Positions 15,298 through 21,549 of a stretch of DNA of 21,549 nucleotides are shown piece by piece. Positions within the stretch are counted from its first letter, which is position 1, and every line of letters begins with the position of its first letter. The translations under genes were made by a program, and so were the position numbers. The stretch is from assembly GCA_043816955.1 (NCBI GenBank), contig JBDRHL010000253.1:1-21549 (forward strand). Direction: 5' to 3'. A model generated the notes under the pieces. That model was not told where the DNA came from and made no database searches. It saw only the letters and a list, made by a program, of their open reading frames with translations. The DNA is from JBDRHL01 sp043816955. Its GTDB lineage: Bacteria; Planctomycetota; Phycisphaerae; Sedimentisphaerales; CAYZTY01.

Positions 15298-16410
15298 ATG
15301 AATGTAAGAGATGTTGCCGCTGAAATTGAGAAGATCGCGTCTGTGCGGCTTGCACTGGATTGGGATAATGTAGGTCTGCTTGTCGGCAGCGGAGAAAAGA
15401 CAGTTGATACCATAGTATTGACAATTGATATTAGCGCGGACGTCCTTGAAGAAGCCAGGTTTGCCAAGGCCGATTTGATAATAAGCTATCATCCTGTAAT
15501 CTGGGACGGCCTGAAAACCGTTACCGCTGAAGGCACAGGTAAAATTGTATATGAGCTGATTCGCTCGAATATTTCCGTTTATTCGATACATACGGCTCTG
15601 GATATAGCGACCGGCGGTGTAAATGACAGCCTGGCTGAGATTGTCGGAATAGAAAATGCCAAGCCGATAGGTGATTACGTCGAGAATCCCGGCGCAGATA
15701 TGTATAAGCTGGTTGTTTTTCTTCCCTTTGATGCGGTTGACAGGGTGTCAAAGGCAGTTTTCAAGGCAGGAGCGGGATCTATAGGCGCCTACCGGGATTG
15801 CGGCTTCCAGGCTGCCGGAGTGGGGACGTTTTTTCCGCTGGAAGGGGCAAGACCCGCGATTGGCACGAAGGGCAGGCTTGAGAAAGTTGATGAGATAAGA
15901 TTCGAGACGGTTGTGCCTGCAGCAAAGATAACTGATGTTATCAAAGCGATGAGAGGGTCACACCCGTATGAAATGCCTGCTTTTGACTTGATAAAACTAT
16001 GTGATGTTGAAAAGAAATATGGCCTTGGGAGAATGGGCAGACTATCCAGACCAAAAACTCTTGATGAAATCATGCGGGAGCTTAAAAAGGCAACCGGAGC
16101 CAGGACCCTCGGGATTGTTGGAAAACAAAAAAGGACAGTCAAAACTGCCGCTGTTTGCGCAGGTTCATGCGGGCGGCTCATAAACATTGTGATTGCCGAG
16201 AAGTGCGATCTGTATGTGACGGGTGAACTGAAGCACCATCAGGCCCTGGCGGCAAGTGAGGGAGGCACGACATGTATCTGCCTGAGCCATAGCGTTTCAG
16301 AGAGGTTTATTCTGAGAAAGCTTGCAAGACAGTTGCAAAAGCAGCTTAAAGGCGTGAAAATCATAGTAAGTAAAAAAGACTCGGACCCGTTTAATTGGAA
16401 GAACATATGA
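15298..16410 (+). CDS. NIF3-family (DUF34) dinuclear metal protein
   Basis: A 370-residue protein of the NIF3/YbgI family, often labelled 'GTP cyclohydrolase I type 2-like' although that activity is not established for most members. Conserved pieces are WDNVGLLVG (22-30), SYHPVIW (63-69), HTALDIATGGVND (98-110), GELKHHQA (309-316) and SHSVSERF (330-337). Likely metal ligands are His65, Asp102, His331 and Glu335. The first of the usual His-His pair is Tyr64 here. The YHP form also occurs in eukaryotic NIF3L1-like proteins, as I recall, and may change the metal site. At 370 residues it is the long form with a PII-like inserted domain between the two halves (about 130-235). AGGA precedes the ATG. 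Its stop overlaps the scpB start (ATGA). Confidence 0.88.
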   Translation: MNVRDVAAEIEKIASVRLALDWDNVGLLVGSGEKTVDTIVLTIDISADVLEEARFAKADLIISYHPVIWDGLKTVTAEGTGKIVYELIRSNISVYSIHTALDIATGGVNDSLAEIVGIENAKPIGDYVENPGADMYKLVVFLPFDAVDRVSKAVFKAGAGSIGAYRDCGFQAAGVGTFFPLEGARPAIGTKGRLEKVDEIRFETVVPAAKITDVIKAMRGSHPYEMPAFDLIKLCDVEKKYGLGRMGRLSRPKTLDEIMRELKKATGARTLGIVGKQKRTVKTAAVCAGSCGRLINIVIAEKCDLYVTGELKHHQALAASEGGTTCICLSHSVSERFILRKLARQLQKQLKGVKIIVSKKDSDPFNWKNI

Positions 16411-17135
16411 GAGACGAAAAACTCGAAGACGAACAACAACTCCAGGATGCCGCAAAGCAGCATGTTCCATCAGAGGAGTATGACGAATTTGATGAGAGTT
16501 CTGAGGAACTTGTCGATGAGACAATCCACATACCCTGCGAGGATACCGACAGATTGCCCGCTGAAGTACCGACCGATACTAAAATGGTGTCGGATGAGCA
16601 GAAAAAAACCGTTGAGCCTACCATAGAATCGGTTATCGAAGCGGTGCTGTTTGCCAGTGATCAGCCTTTGACAGCCAGCCGTCTTGCCGACATTGTCGGG
16701 GCAGGCAGTGTCAAATCTGTTCGCGAGCACATTGAAAGACTTAACGAGAAATATCTGGCCAACAACCACGCCTTTACAATCGAGCAGATTGCAGGCGGCT
16801 ATCAGATGCTCACCTTTAGTGTGTACAATAGCTGGCTGGCGAAGCTTGTTCGTGTGCGAGATGAAAGCAAATTAAGCCAGGCAGCCCTGGAGACGCTGGC
16901 GATTGTTGCATATAAACAGCCAATCATACGTGCAGATATTGAAGTAATTCGCGGAGTAGCTGTCGGAGAGGTGCTTCGTTCACTGATGTACAAAGGGCTG
17001 GTAAAGATCGTAGGTCGTGCCGAGGTCCTGGGCAGGCCCATGCTTTACGGTACAACGAAGAAATTCCTGGAGACATTTGGGCTCAATAGTCTAAAGGACC
17101 TGCCGAAAATCGAGGAATTAAAAAGACCCGAATAA
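16407..17135 (+). CDS. scpB: Segregation and condensation protein B
   Basis: A 242-residue partner of the SMC-ScpA condensin complex, which helps fold and segregate the chromosome. The winged-helix core begins near residue 70 (TIESVIEAVLFAS). It includes ALETLAIVAYKQPIIRADIEVIRGV, GLVKIVGRAEVLGRP and YGTTKKFLETFGLNSLKDLP, all classic ScpB. The first 65-70 residues are a very acidic, probably disordered extension (many Glu and Asp), longer than in compact ScpB proteins. The ATG at 16407 is chosen because GGAAG lies 6 bases upstream and it overlaps the previous stop as ATGA; a TTG at 16395 is also in frame. scpA and smc are not in the window. It is the last gene of the plus-strand operon and converges with glmS after 36 bases, with no clear terminator hairpin. 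Confidence 0.94.
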   Translation: MRDEKLEDEQQLQDAAKQHVPSEEYDEFDESSEELVDETIHIPCEDTDRLPAEVPTDTKMVSDEQKKTVEPTIESVIEAVLFASDQPLTASRLADIVGAGSVKSVREHIERLNEKYLANNHAFTIEQIAGGYQMLTFSVYNSWLAKLVRVRDESKLSQAALETLAIVAYKQPIIRADIEVIRGVAVGEVLRSLMYKGLVKIVGRAEVLGRPMLYGTTKKFLETFGLNSLKDLPKIEELKRPE

Positions 17136-17171
17136 CCGGCGTTCGGCTTTGTCATCGGGCAGGGGAGGGTT

Positions 17172-19040
17172 TCACTCGACCGTGACGCTTTTGGCCAGGT
17201 TCCTGGGCTTATCGACATCATGGCCTCGCAGAAGTGCAGCATGATATGCAAGCAGTTGTAAAGGCACAACCGTTACCAGCGGTTGCAGGGGTTCCAGGAC
17301 GTCGGGTACGGCAATAAGATAATCGGCGAACTGATTTATCTGTGTATCACCTTCGGTAGCGATTATGATGGTTCTGCCTCCGCGGGCACGCACCTCCTCG
17401 ATGTTGCCGATTATTTTTTCGTAGTGAGAGCCTTTTGTGGCGATAAACACAGCGGGCATGCCGTCGGTTATCAAAGCTATCGGGCCGTGCTTCATTTCAG
17501 CGGCGGGAAGTCCTTCGGCGTGAATGTAGCTGATTTCCTTCAGCTTCAATGCCCCTTCAAGTGCGACAGGATAGTTGAACCCGCGTCCCAGGAAAAGCCA
17601 GTTTTCCCTGTCTACGTTGGCAGAAGCTATTGTCTTAATCTGGTCTGAACAGGCTAATATTGCCTCGATTTTCCCAGGCAGCATGTCTAGTTCACAAATA
17701 AGTTCGCTCACCTGATCGCTGCTAAGATGCCGTCGTCTGCCCAGCTCTATCGCGAGCATTGCCATAACTGTTACCTGAGCGGTAAATGCCTTGGTGCTGG
17801 CTACACCTATCTCGGGCCCGACATGGAGGTAGATGCCCGAGTCCGTTGCTCTGGCAATCGAAGAGCCGACAACGTTGACAGCTCCAAGTACGGTTGCACC
17901 TCGCTCTTTGGCCTGCTCAATTGCTGCCAGGGTATCTGCTGTTTCGCCGGATTGACTTATGGCAATAACGATCGTCCCGTCTTCAATAATAGGGTTTCGA
18001 TAACGGAATTCACTTGCATACTCTGTTTCGGCTGGTATACGGGCGAGTTGTTCGAAGAGAAATTCTCCTACCAGCGCTGCATGCCATGCCGTTCCGCAGC
18101 CTGTCAGAATTATTCGCTTTGTCCGGGCCAGTTCGCGCAGATGCGATTGGATGCCGCCAAGGGTGATTCTGAAATTTTTGCTGTCCACACGCCCGCGCAT
18201 GCAGGTTTTAAGGGCCTTGGGCTGCTCGAATATCTCCTTCATCATGTAATGACTGAAACCCTCAAGTTCTATCGCTTCAAGCGAAAACTCAATTTCCTTG
18301 ATGTTCTTTGTGATCGGCACGTTCGCTATGGTTTTGGTATGAAATCCCTGCGGTGTTACTGTTACCATTTCGTCGTCGGCAAGGTAAATCGCCTGTGTCG
18401 TATGTTCTACGATTGCCGAGGCGTCGGAGGCGAGAATAAACTCATTTTTGCCGACACCCAGAATCAGCGGGCTTCCTTTTCTGGCGCCGATCAGCATGTC
18501 GGGAAAATCACTGCAAAGTATTGCAAGGCCGTATGTTCCACAGATCTCATTAAGCCCCTGCTGTACCGCCCACTCAAATTTGTTCTGCCCGGCGGTCGGG
18601 CTGTTGCCGTTTGATTCTTCCGGACAACTGTAAAAGTAGCCGATCAGATTCGACAGAACTTCCGTATCCGTTTCACTGCAAAACCGGCACCCCTTTGACT
18701 CAAGCCACTTCTTGAGAGTACTGAAGTTTTCAATGATTCCATTATGGACTACCGCTATTTTCCCCGAGCAGTCCAGATGGGGATGAGCGTTGGCAGCGTT
18801 TGCTTCGCCGTGCGTTGCCCATCGTGTGTGTGCGATGCCGACGGTTTCTTCGGAGCGGGCTGCTTCCAATTCTGCCTCAAGCACACTGATTCTGCCTGCT
18901 GTTTTTTTAACTCTGATTGAACCGCTGCCCAGCAGGCCTATCCCTGCCGAGTCATACCCCCGGTATTCCAGCCTCTTTAGTCCTTCAATCAAGATTGGCT
19001 GGGCAACCTTTTGACCGAGATAAGCTATGATTCCGCACAT
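17172..19040 (-). CDS. glmS: Glutamine-fructose-6-phosphate aminotransferase (isomerizing)
   Basis: The product (622 residues; E. coli has 609) makes glucosamine 6-phosphate from fructose 6-phosphate and glutamine, the entry to UDP-GlcNAc and peptidoglycan. The N-terminal glutaminase domain starts MCGIIAYLG, with Cys2 as the nucleophile once Met is removed. RGYDSAGI and HTRWATHGEANAANAHPH follow. Two SIS sugar-isomerase domains fill the C-terminal half (GCGTAWHAA, SQSGETADTLAA, EISYIHAEG), and the enzyme ends in the invariant AKSVTVE. A short insert (EESNGNSPTAGQNK) in the glutaminase domain accounts for the extra length. The ribosome binding site is weak. A candidate promoter at 19199-19226 implies a leader of about 150 bases. 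No glmS ribozyme core is seen in it. Confidence 0.97.
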   Translation of the reverse strand: MCGIIAYLGQKVAQPILIEGLKRLEYRGYDSAGIGLLGSGSIRVKKTAGRISVLEAELEAARSEETVGIAHTRWATHGEANAANAHPHLDCSGKIAVVHNGIIENFSTLKKWLESKGCRFCSETDTEVLSNLIGYFYSCPEESNGNSPTAGQNKFEWAVQQGLNEICGTYGLAILCSDFPDMLIGARKGSPLILGVGKNEFILASDASAIVEHTTQAIYLADDEMVTVTPQGFHTKTIANVPITKNIKEIEFSLEAIELEGFSHYMMKEIFEQPKALKTCMRGRVDSKNFRITLGGIQSHLRELARTKRIILTGCGTAWHAALVGEFLFEQLARIPAETEYASEFRYRNPIIEDGTIVIAISQSGETADTLAAIEQAKERGATVLGAVNVVGSSIARATDSGIYLHVGPEIGVASTKAFTAQVTVMAMLAIELGRRRHLSSDQVSELICELDMLPGKIEAILACSDQIKTIASANVDRENWLFLGRGFNYPVALEGALKLKEISYIHAEGLPAAEMKHGPIALITDGMPAVFIATKGSHYEKIIGNIEEVRARGGRTIIIATEGDTQINQFADYLIAVPDVLEPLQPLVTVVPLQLLAYHAALLRGHDVDKPRNLAKSVTVE

Positions 19041-19198
19041 AAGATGCTAATCCACACACCAGTAATATATGAATTTATCGACGCAAAAACCATGGGATAT
19101 AACCAGAAAAGGACACCTTCACCGACCTTATAGGACCTTTCAATCCTGCTAGCCAGCCGGCCTTGCCCTGCCTTTCGTATTTATCTGATACTGTCTCG

Positions 19199-19226
19199 AA
19201 TATAGCAGAACAGCAGGAAAGATCAA
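19199..19226 (-). promoter_or_regulatory. Candidate promoter of glmS with a long leader
   Basis: TTGATC (19221-19226) and TATATT (19199-19204) are 16 bases apart on the minus strand, so transcription would start near 19193. The leader of about 150 bases (19041-19193) has small self-complementary pieces such as GCCGGC and AGGA/TCCT, but no riboswitch or ribozyme that I recognise. No good promoter stands closer to the gene. Confidence 0.4.
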
Positions 19227-19282
19227 ACTAATTATCCATAAGGATGGCTATCCACATTTAGCTATCAGGGCTGTGTAACGTG

Positions 19283-21076
19283 TCAGACCCTGACACACAT
19301 CTGCTCAAATTTCTTTCTGTACACAGCCTTTTCGAGACTGTTGAGCAGGTAATTCTGCACCACGACATTCCAATTCATATGTTTGGCAAGATCATATCCG
19401 CTTCGGATCATCTCTTCGATTTCCTGCTCATTCTTGGGAAGCCTGGCACAGATTTCAAGAGCCACCTTTTCGCTGATATGACTTTCAATATTATTTCTTG
19501 AATTCCTGTCAATATGAACAAGGTCATCGATATCTTCATATCTGTGGCAGCTCAGGTCAGTATAGTCCGCGATGATAACATTTTTTGTGTCCTTGCCGTT
19601 TGTGACATCACGGACAAAGCCTGTGCATCCGCAGACGTTTGTCACAACGCAGATTCCGCCGAAGCTTAAGGATTCAAGCTGTGCGATTCCGAAGGGTTCA
19701 TAAATACTTTGGCCGAATTCAACATCGGTCCCTTTTCGTATATCCATAAACTCAATGTTGGCGGGCATTCTACTGCCGCAGGTATCTCTGCTGAAACCGA
19801 ACTGGTTTATATAAATGACTTTGATATTTCTGTTTTTTGTGTTGAATTCCTGAACACCGCAATAAAAAGCTGCCTCCCCTTCTGACAGATCGGGCATTCC
19901 TTCCCGGTGGGCAACGGGCCAGTTATAACCTGCTTCCATTTTCAGAATATCAGATTTTTTTCGTTGGGAGACCTGGGTAGAAAGGACAAAAAACACCGCC
20001 GTTTTGCCAAGAGCGGCAAGCTCTTTTTCCATATGCTCTAATACGCGTAGGTCCCTCCAGAGACCTTTGCTGGGCGTCATTCTGGTAACGTGTGTAAATA
20101 TGAAATCGGGACGGTGGCCGACCAGACTCTCGGCATAATTAATTAGCTTTTCTTTCGATGTGAGCTTTTCCTCCAGGGTAATCCGATAGGCAGGTATTCC
20201 GTTGTAGACAAGATCAATATTTGCAAGTTCGAACTGGGGTGCAAGAAATCTGAGCTCTTCAACAATACCGTCTCCAACTGCTATGATGTTATCGCAATAC
20301 TTAGAGGCATCGATGAGAGCATGTTTGAAAAAAGACATCTGGTCGCCAAAAATGTCAGATACGTAAAGTCCCTGTTGGTGGGCTTTTTTCAATACGTTTC
20401 TGAACATGGTGTCATGGCCGGGATGCTCTTCGACAATTTTTCTGATAGTTGCTACCTCATGAGCGTGAAAAACGGTCTTAAAATCGCAGCACCTATCAAG
20501 AATACCGGCAAGTACTGTGGGCATCCCCATGTACTCATGCGAGATTATCACAGCGCCGCCGCCGTGCCCTGCAGCGCCGATTGCCTTTAACGCGGCAATT
20601 GCAGGCATGGCCAGCCTGGTGTATTCTTCATAATCCCAGAAATGCTCATAAAGATCGCTTCTGATACCGAACTCTTCAAAAAGCCGCTTTTTGAATTTAT
20701 TAAGGGGCTCTGCATCCATCCTGGTCACGTCTATCAGGATTACTTCAGGGGAACTCTTTATTCCCGTTCGATGATGGGCAAAGGTTTTTTTGCCATATAC
20801 GATTTCAACATTGAACTCTTCCTGAATGCTTTTGAAGTGTCTGGCGTAGGTATTGTTAATAAGGCCGTCAATTGAGGAGTAAAGCACCTCGCCGCCGGGG
20901 CCAAGCCTGTCATGACACTGACCATCAGTGGTGAAAAGAGGACATACAAGCACAGTCCTTGCAACATTATCTATATAAGGCTGACTTGTAAAAAACCCTT
21001 CGAGAACGGCACCTATGCCGCCAATCTTGCCGGCAGCTTCATGTGTAACGTGTACAAGTGTCATTTTGTCCTTCAT
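19283..21076 (-). CDS. Glycogen/starch-synthase-like glycosyltransferase (GT-B fold)
   Basis: A 597-residue cytoplasmic enzyme that should transfer a sugar from a nucleotide sugar. The N-terminal VTHEAAGKIGGIGAVLEGFF (10-29) matches the K-x-G-G-L-G-D loop of glycogen synthases, with Lys17 in place. SHEYMG (179-184) and FHAHEVAT (203-210) are further N-domain landmarks. The C-domain has TRMTPSKGLWRDLRVLE (331-347) and EPFGIAQLESLSFGG (460-474), the E-x7-E signature of GT-B retaining enzymes. It is longer than a bacterial GlgA (about 480), with extra sequence in the middle (about 120-160 and 370-450). Donor and acceptor cannot be settled from sequence: glycogen, trehalose or another glucan are all possible. 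AGGAG precedes the ATG by 9 bases. It stands alone between glmS and an insertion sequence. Confidence 0.8.
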   Translation of the reverse strand: MKDKMTLVHVTHEAAGKIGGIGAVLEGFFTSQPYIDNVARTVLVCPLFTTDGQCHDRLGPGGEVLYSSIDGLINNTYARHFKSIQEEFNVEIVYGKKTFAHHRTGIKSSPEVILIDVTRMDAEPLNKFKKRLFEEFGIRSDLYEHFWDYEEYTRLAMPAIAALKAIGAAGHGGGAVIISHEYMGMPTVLAGILDRCCDFKTVFHAHEVATIRKIVEEHPGHDTMFRNVLKKAHQQGLYVSDIFGDQMSFFKHALIDASKYCDNIIAVGDGIVEELRFLAPQFELANIDLVYNGIPAYRITLEEKLTSKEKLINYAESLVGHRPDFIFTHVTRMTPSKGLWRDLRVLEHMEKELAALGKTAVFFVLSTQVSQRKKSDILKMEAGYNWPVAHREGMPDLSEGEAAFYCGVQEFNTKNRNIKVIYINQFGFSRDTCGSRMPANIEFMDIRKGTDVEFGQSIYEPFGIAQLESLSFGGICVVTNVCGCTGFVRDVTNGKDTKNVIIADYTDLSCHRYEDIDDLVHIDRNSRNNIESHISEKVALEICARLPKNEQEIEEMIRSGYDLAKHMNWNVVVQNYLLNSLEKAVYRKKFEQMCVRV

Positions 21077-21137
21077 ATCAAAAGTCTCCTTTCATGGTGC
21101 GCAATCGAGATGGCACCTCTTTCACTGTTACATTTAA

Positions 21138-21166
21138 AACATAATAAACAATCGTACCGCAGGCAA
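21138..21166 (-). promoter_or_regulatory. Candidate promoter of the glycosyltransferase
   Basis: TTGCCT (21161-21166) and TATGTT (21138-21143) are 17 bases apart on the minus strand. The transcript would start near 21131, about 55 bases before the ATG. The upstream DNA is AT-rich. Confidence 0.4.
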
Positions 21167-21266
21167 ATTTGTCGACAATTTTTAATTGTTCATAATTTCA
21201 AATACCAAAGAGCTGCCATATCTAAGCAGTTAAAGACTTTTTTTCGGACCTTTGTTGCCGTATGTA

Positions 21267-21322
21267 TAGAGCCTACAGCTTACAAAACACAAGACTGCCT
21301 TCGGTTCTCTTAATAGGCTCTA
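21267..21322. repeat. 9-bp inverted repeat ending at the IS border
   Basis: TAGAGCCTA (21267-21275) is perfectly complementary to TAGGCTCTA (21314-21322), with 38 bases between. A smaller AAGA/TCTT pair around CCTTCGG lies inside. The right arm ends in the TA that is also the likely target of the insertion sequence. It could be a relic hairpin, a transcription terminator remnant, or the inserted-into site itself; no gene is seen inside it. Confidence 0.55.
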
Positions 21323-21359
21323 GTAGTCTGTCAAGATTGTTAATGTAAGTGAACAATAT

Positions 21360-21388
21360 TTGCCGATACCTTATTAAGGACATAATAT
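21360..21388 (+). promoter_or_regulatory. Transposase promoter
   Basis: TTGCCG (21360-21365) and TAATAT (21383-21388) are 17 bases apart. The transcript would start near 21395, which is 21 bases before the ATG. This is downstream of the left arm of the hairpin described separately. Confidence 0.4.
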
Positions 21389-21414
21389 ATCGGGCATTAT
21401 TAAGGAGTATCGGC
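21362..21414 (+). promoter_or_regulatory. Inverted repeat covering the transposase ribosome binding site
   Basis: GCCGATAC (21362-21369) pairs perfectly with GTATCGGC (21407-21414), one base before the ATG at 21416. Inside the arms, C21370 and following bases can pair with the AAGGA of the ribosome binding site (21402-21406). A 10-base direct repeat TTATTAAGGA lies at 21371-21380 and 21397-21406. An RNA containing both arms would hide the site; one starting at the internal promoter would not. Confidence 0.55.
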
Positions 21415-21415
21415 T

Positions 21416-21549
21416 ATGGAAAAATATGTTGTAGAACTGACAAGTGAAGAACGGAAAGAATTGAGCGAATTGGTATCGAAAGGTAAGGAAGCAGCTAGAA
21501 AAATTACACATGCCAGAGTTTTGCTTCAGGCAGATGAATCCGAAAATGG
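21416..21549 (+). CDS. IS630-like transposase, N-terminal fragment
   Basis: The frame opens at ATG 21416 with AAGGAG 8 bases upstream and continues past the window end after 44 complete codons. The start MEKYVVELTSEERKELSELV followed by a KARKITHARVLLQADE-like stretch (here EAARKITHARVLLQADESEN) is the typical opening of IS630-family transposases, a helix-turn-helix DNA-binding region. The catalytic DDE domain would lie beyond the edge, so it cannot be told whether the gene is intact. Confidence 0.8.
   Translation, partial: MEKYVVELTSEERKELSELVSKGKEAARKITHARVLLQADESEN

Larger units (their letters stand above)
21324..21549 (+). mobile_element. Left end of an IS630-like insertion sequence (truncated by the window)
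   Basis: The element is called from its transposase start at 21416 and from the layout upstream. IS630-family elements insert at TA, and CTAGTAGTCTGTCAAG at 21320-21335 offers two TA steps (21321-21322 and 21324-21325) followed by a plausible terminal repeat. The exact end cannot be fixed without the right end, which is outside the window. It sits 240 bases upstream of the glycosyltransferase start and leaves that gene intact. Confidence 0.6.

Noticed and set aside
17727..18614. A 295-codon open frame antisense to glmS
   Set aside because: It is a mirror of a conserved gene and shows no domain, signal or ribosome binding site of its own.
19041..19193. A glmS self-cleaving ribozyme in the leader
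   Set aside because: No sequence matching the conserved ribozyme core or a cleavage site could be found by eye.

Overview
This window looks like ordinary bacterial chromosome, with about 17 protein genes, one tRNA, and the left end of an insertion sequence running off the right edge. The best guess for the host is a planctomycete, possibly Phycisphaerae-like. That rests on a PEGA lipoprotein, a secreted DUF6263-like protein, an E1 enzyme with fused alpha and beta parts, and the mix of housekeeping genes. It is an inference from gene content and has not been tested by a search. The host is Gram-negative in outline: it has a lipoprotein, and DapB and GlmS supply the peptidoglycan precursors.

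Left part (1-4028). A minus-strand gene starts at the left edge and is cut off. Next come tRNA-Arg(ACG) on the minus strand and a small PEGA lipoprotein on the plus strand. A minus-strand operon pdxB - DUF6263-like - folP (vitamin B6, unknown secreted protein, folate) runs head-on into the lipoprotein gene, leaving only 4 bases between the two stop codons.

Middle part (4029-9736). A plus-strand pair encodes a 2-oxoacid dehydrogenase complex: a fused alpha-beta E1 and a lipoyl E2. No E3 gene is present here. The pair converges on dapB (minus). A TIM-barrel sugar isomerase-like gene, also minus, lies between dapB and the next operon and is read divergently from rpmE.

Operon part (9737-17135). 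Eight plus-strand genes lie in tight order: rpmE, prfA, an unusual two-domain nucleotide enzyme, deoC, pabB, pabC, a NIF3-family gene and scpB. Three junctions are ATGA start/stop overlaps. The two-domain protein joins a degenerate adenylate-kinase-like P-loop domain to a domain resembling nucleoside 2-deoxyribosyltransferases and dNMP N-glycosidases, and it is translationally coupled to deoxyribose-phosphate aldolase. The simplest reading is a small route that breaks down or sanitises deoxynucleotides, with the first enzyme freeing deoxyribose 5-phosphate for DeoC. This is the most interesting point in the window. PabB and PabC make p-aminobenzoate, which FolP (in the left operon) consumes.

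Right part (17136-21549). glmS (minus) has a probable leader of about 150 bases. A large glycogen-synthase-like glycosyltransferase (minus) lies upstream of it. The window ends in an IS630-like element whose own promoter overlaps a hairpin placed to hide the transposase ribosome binding site on read-through transcripts only.
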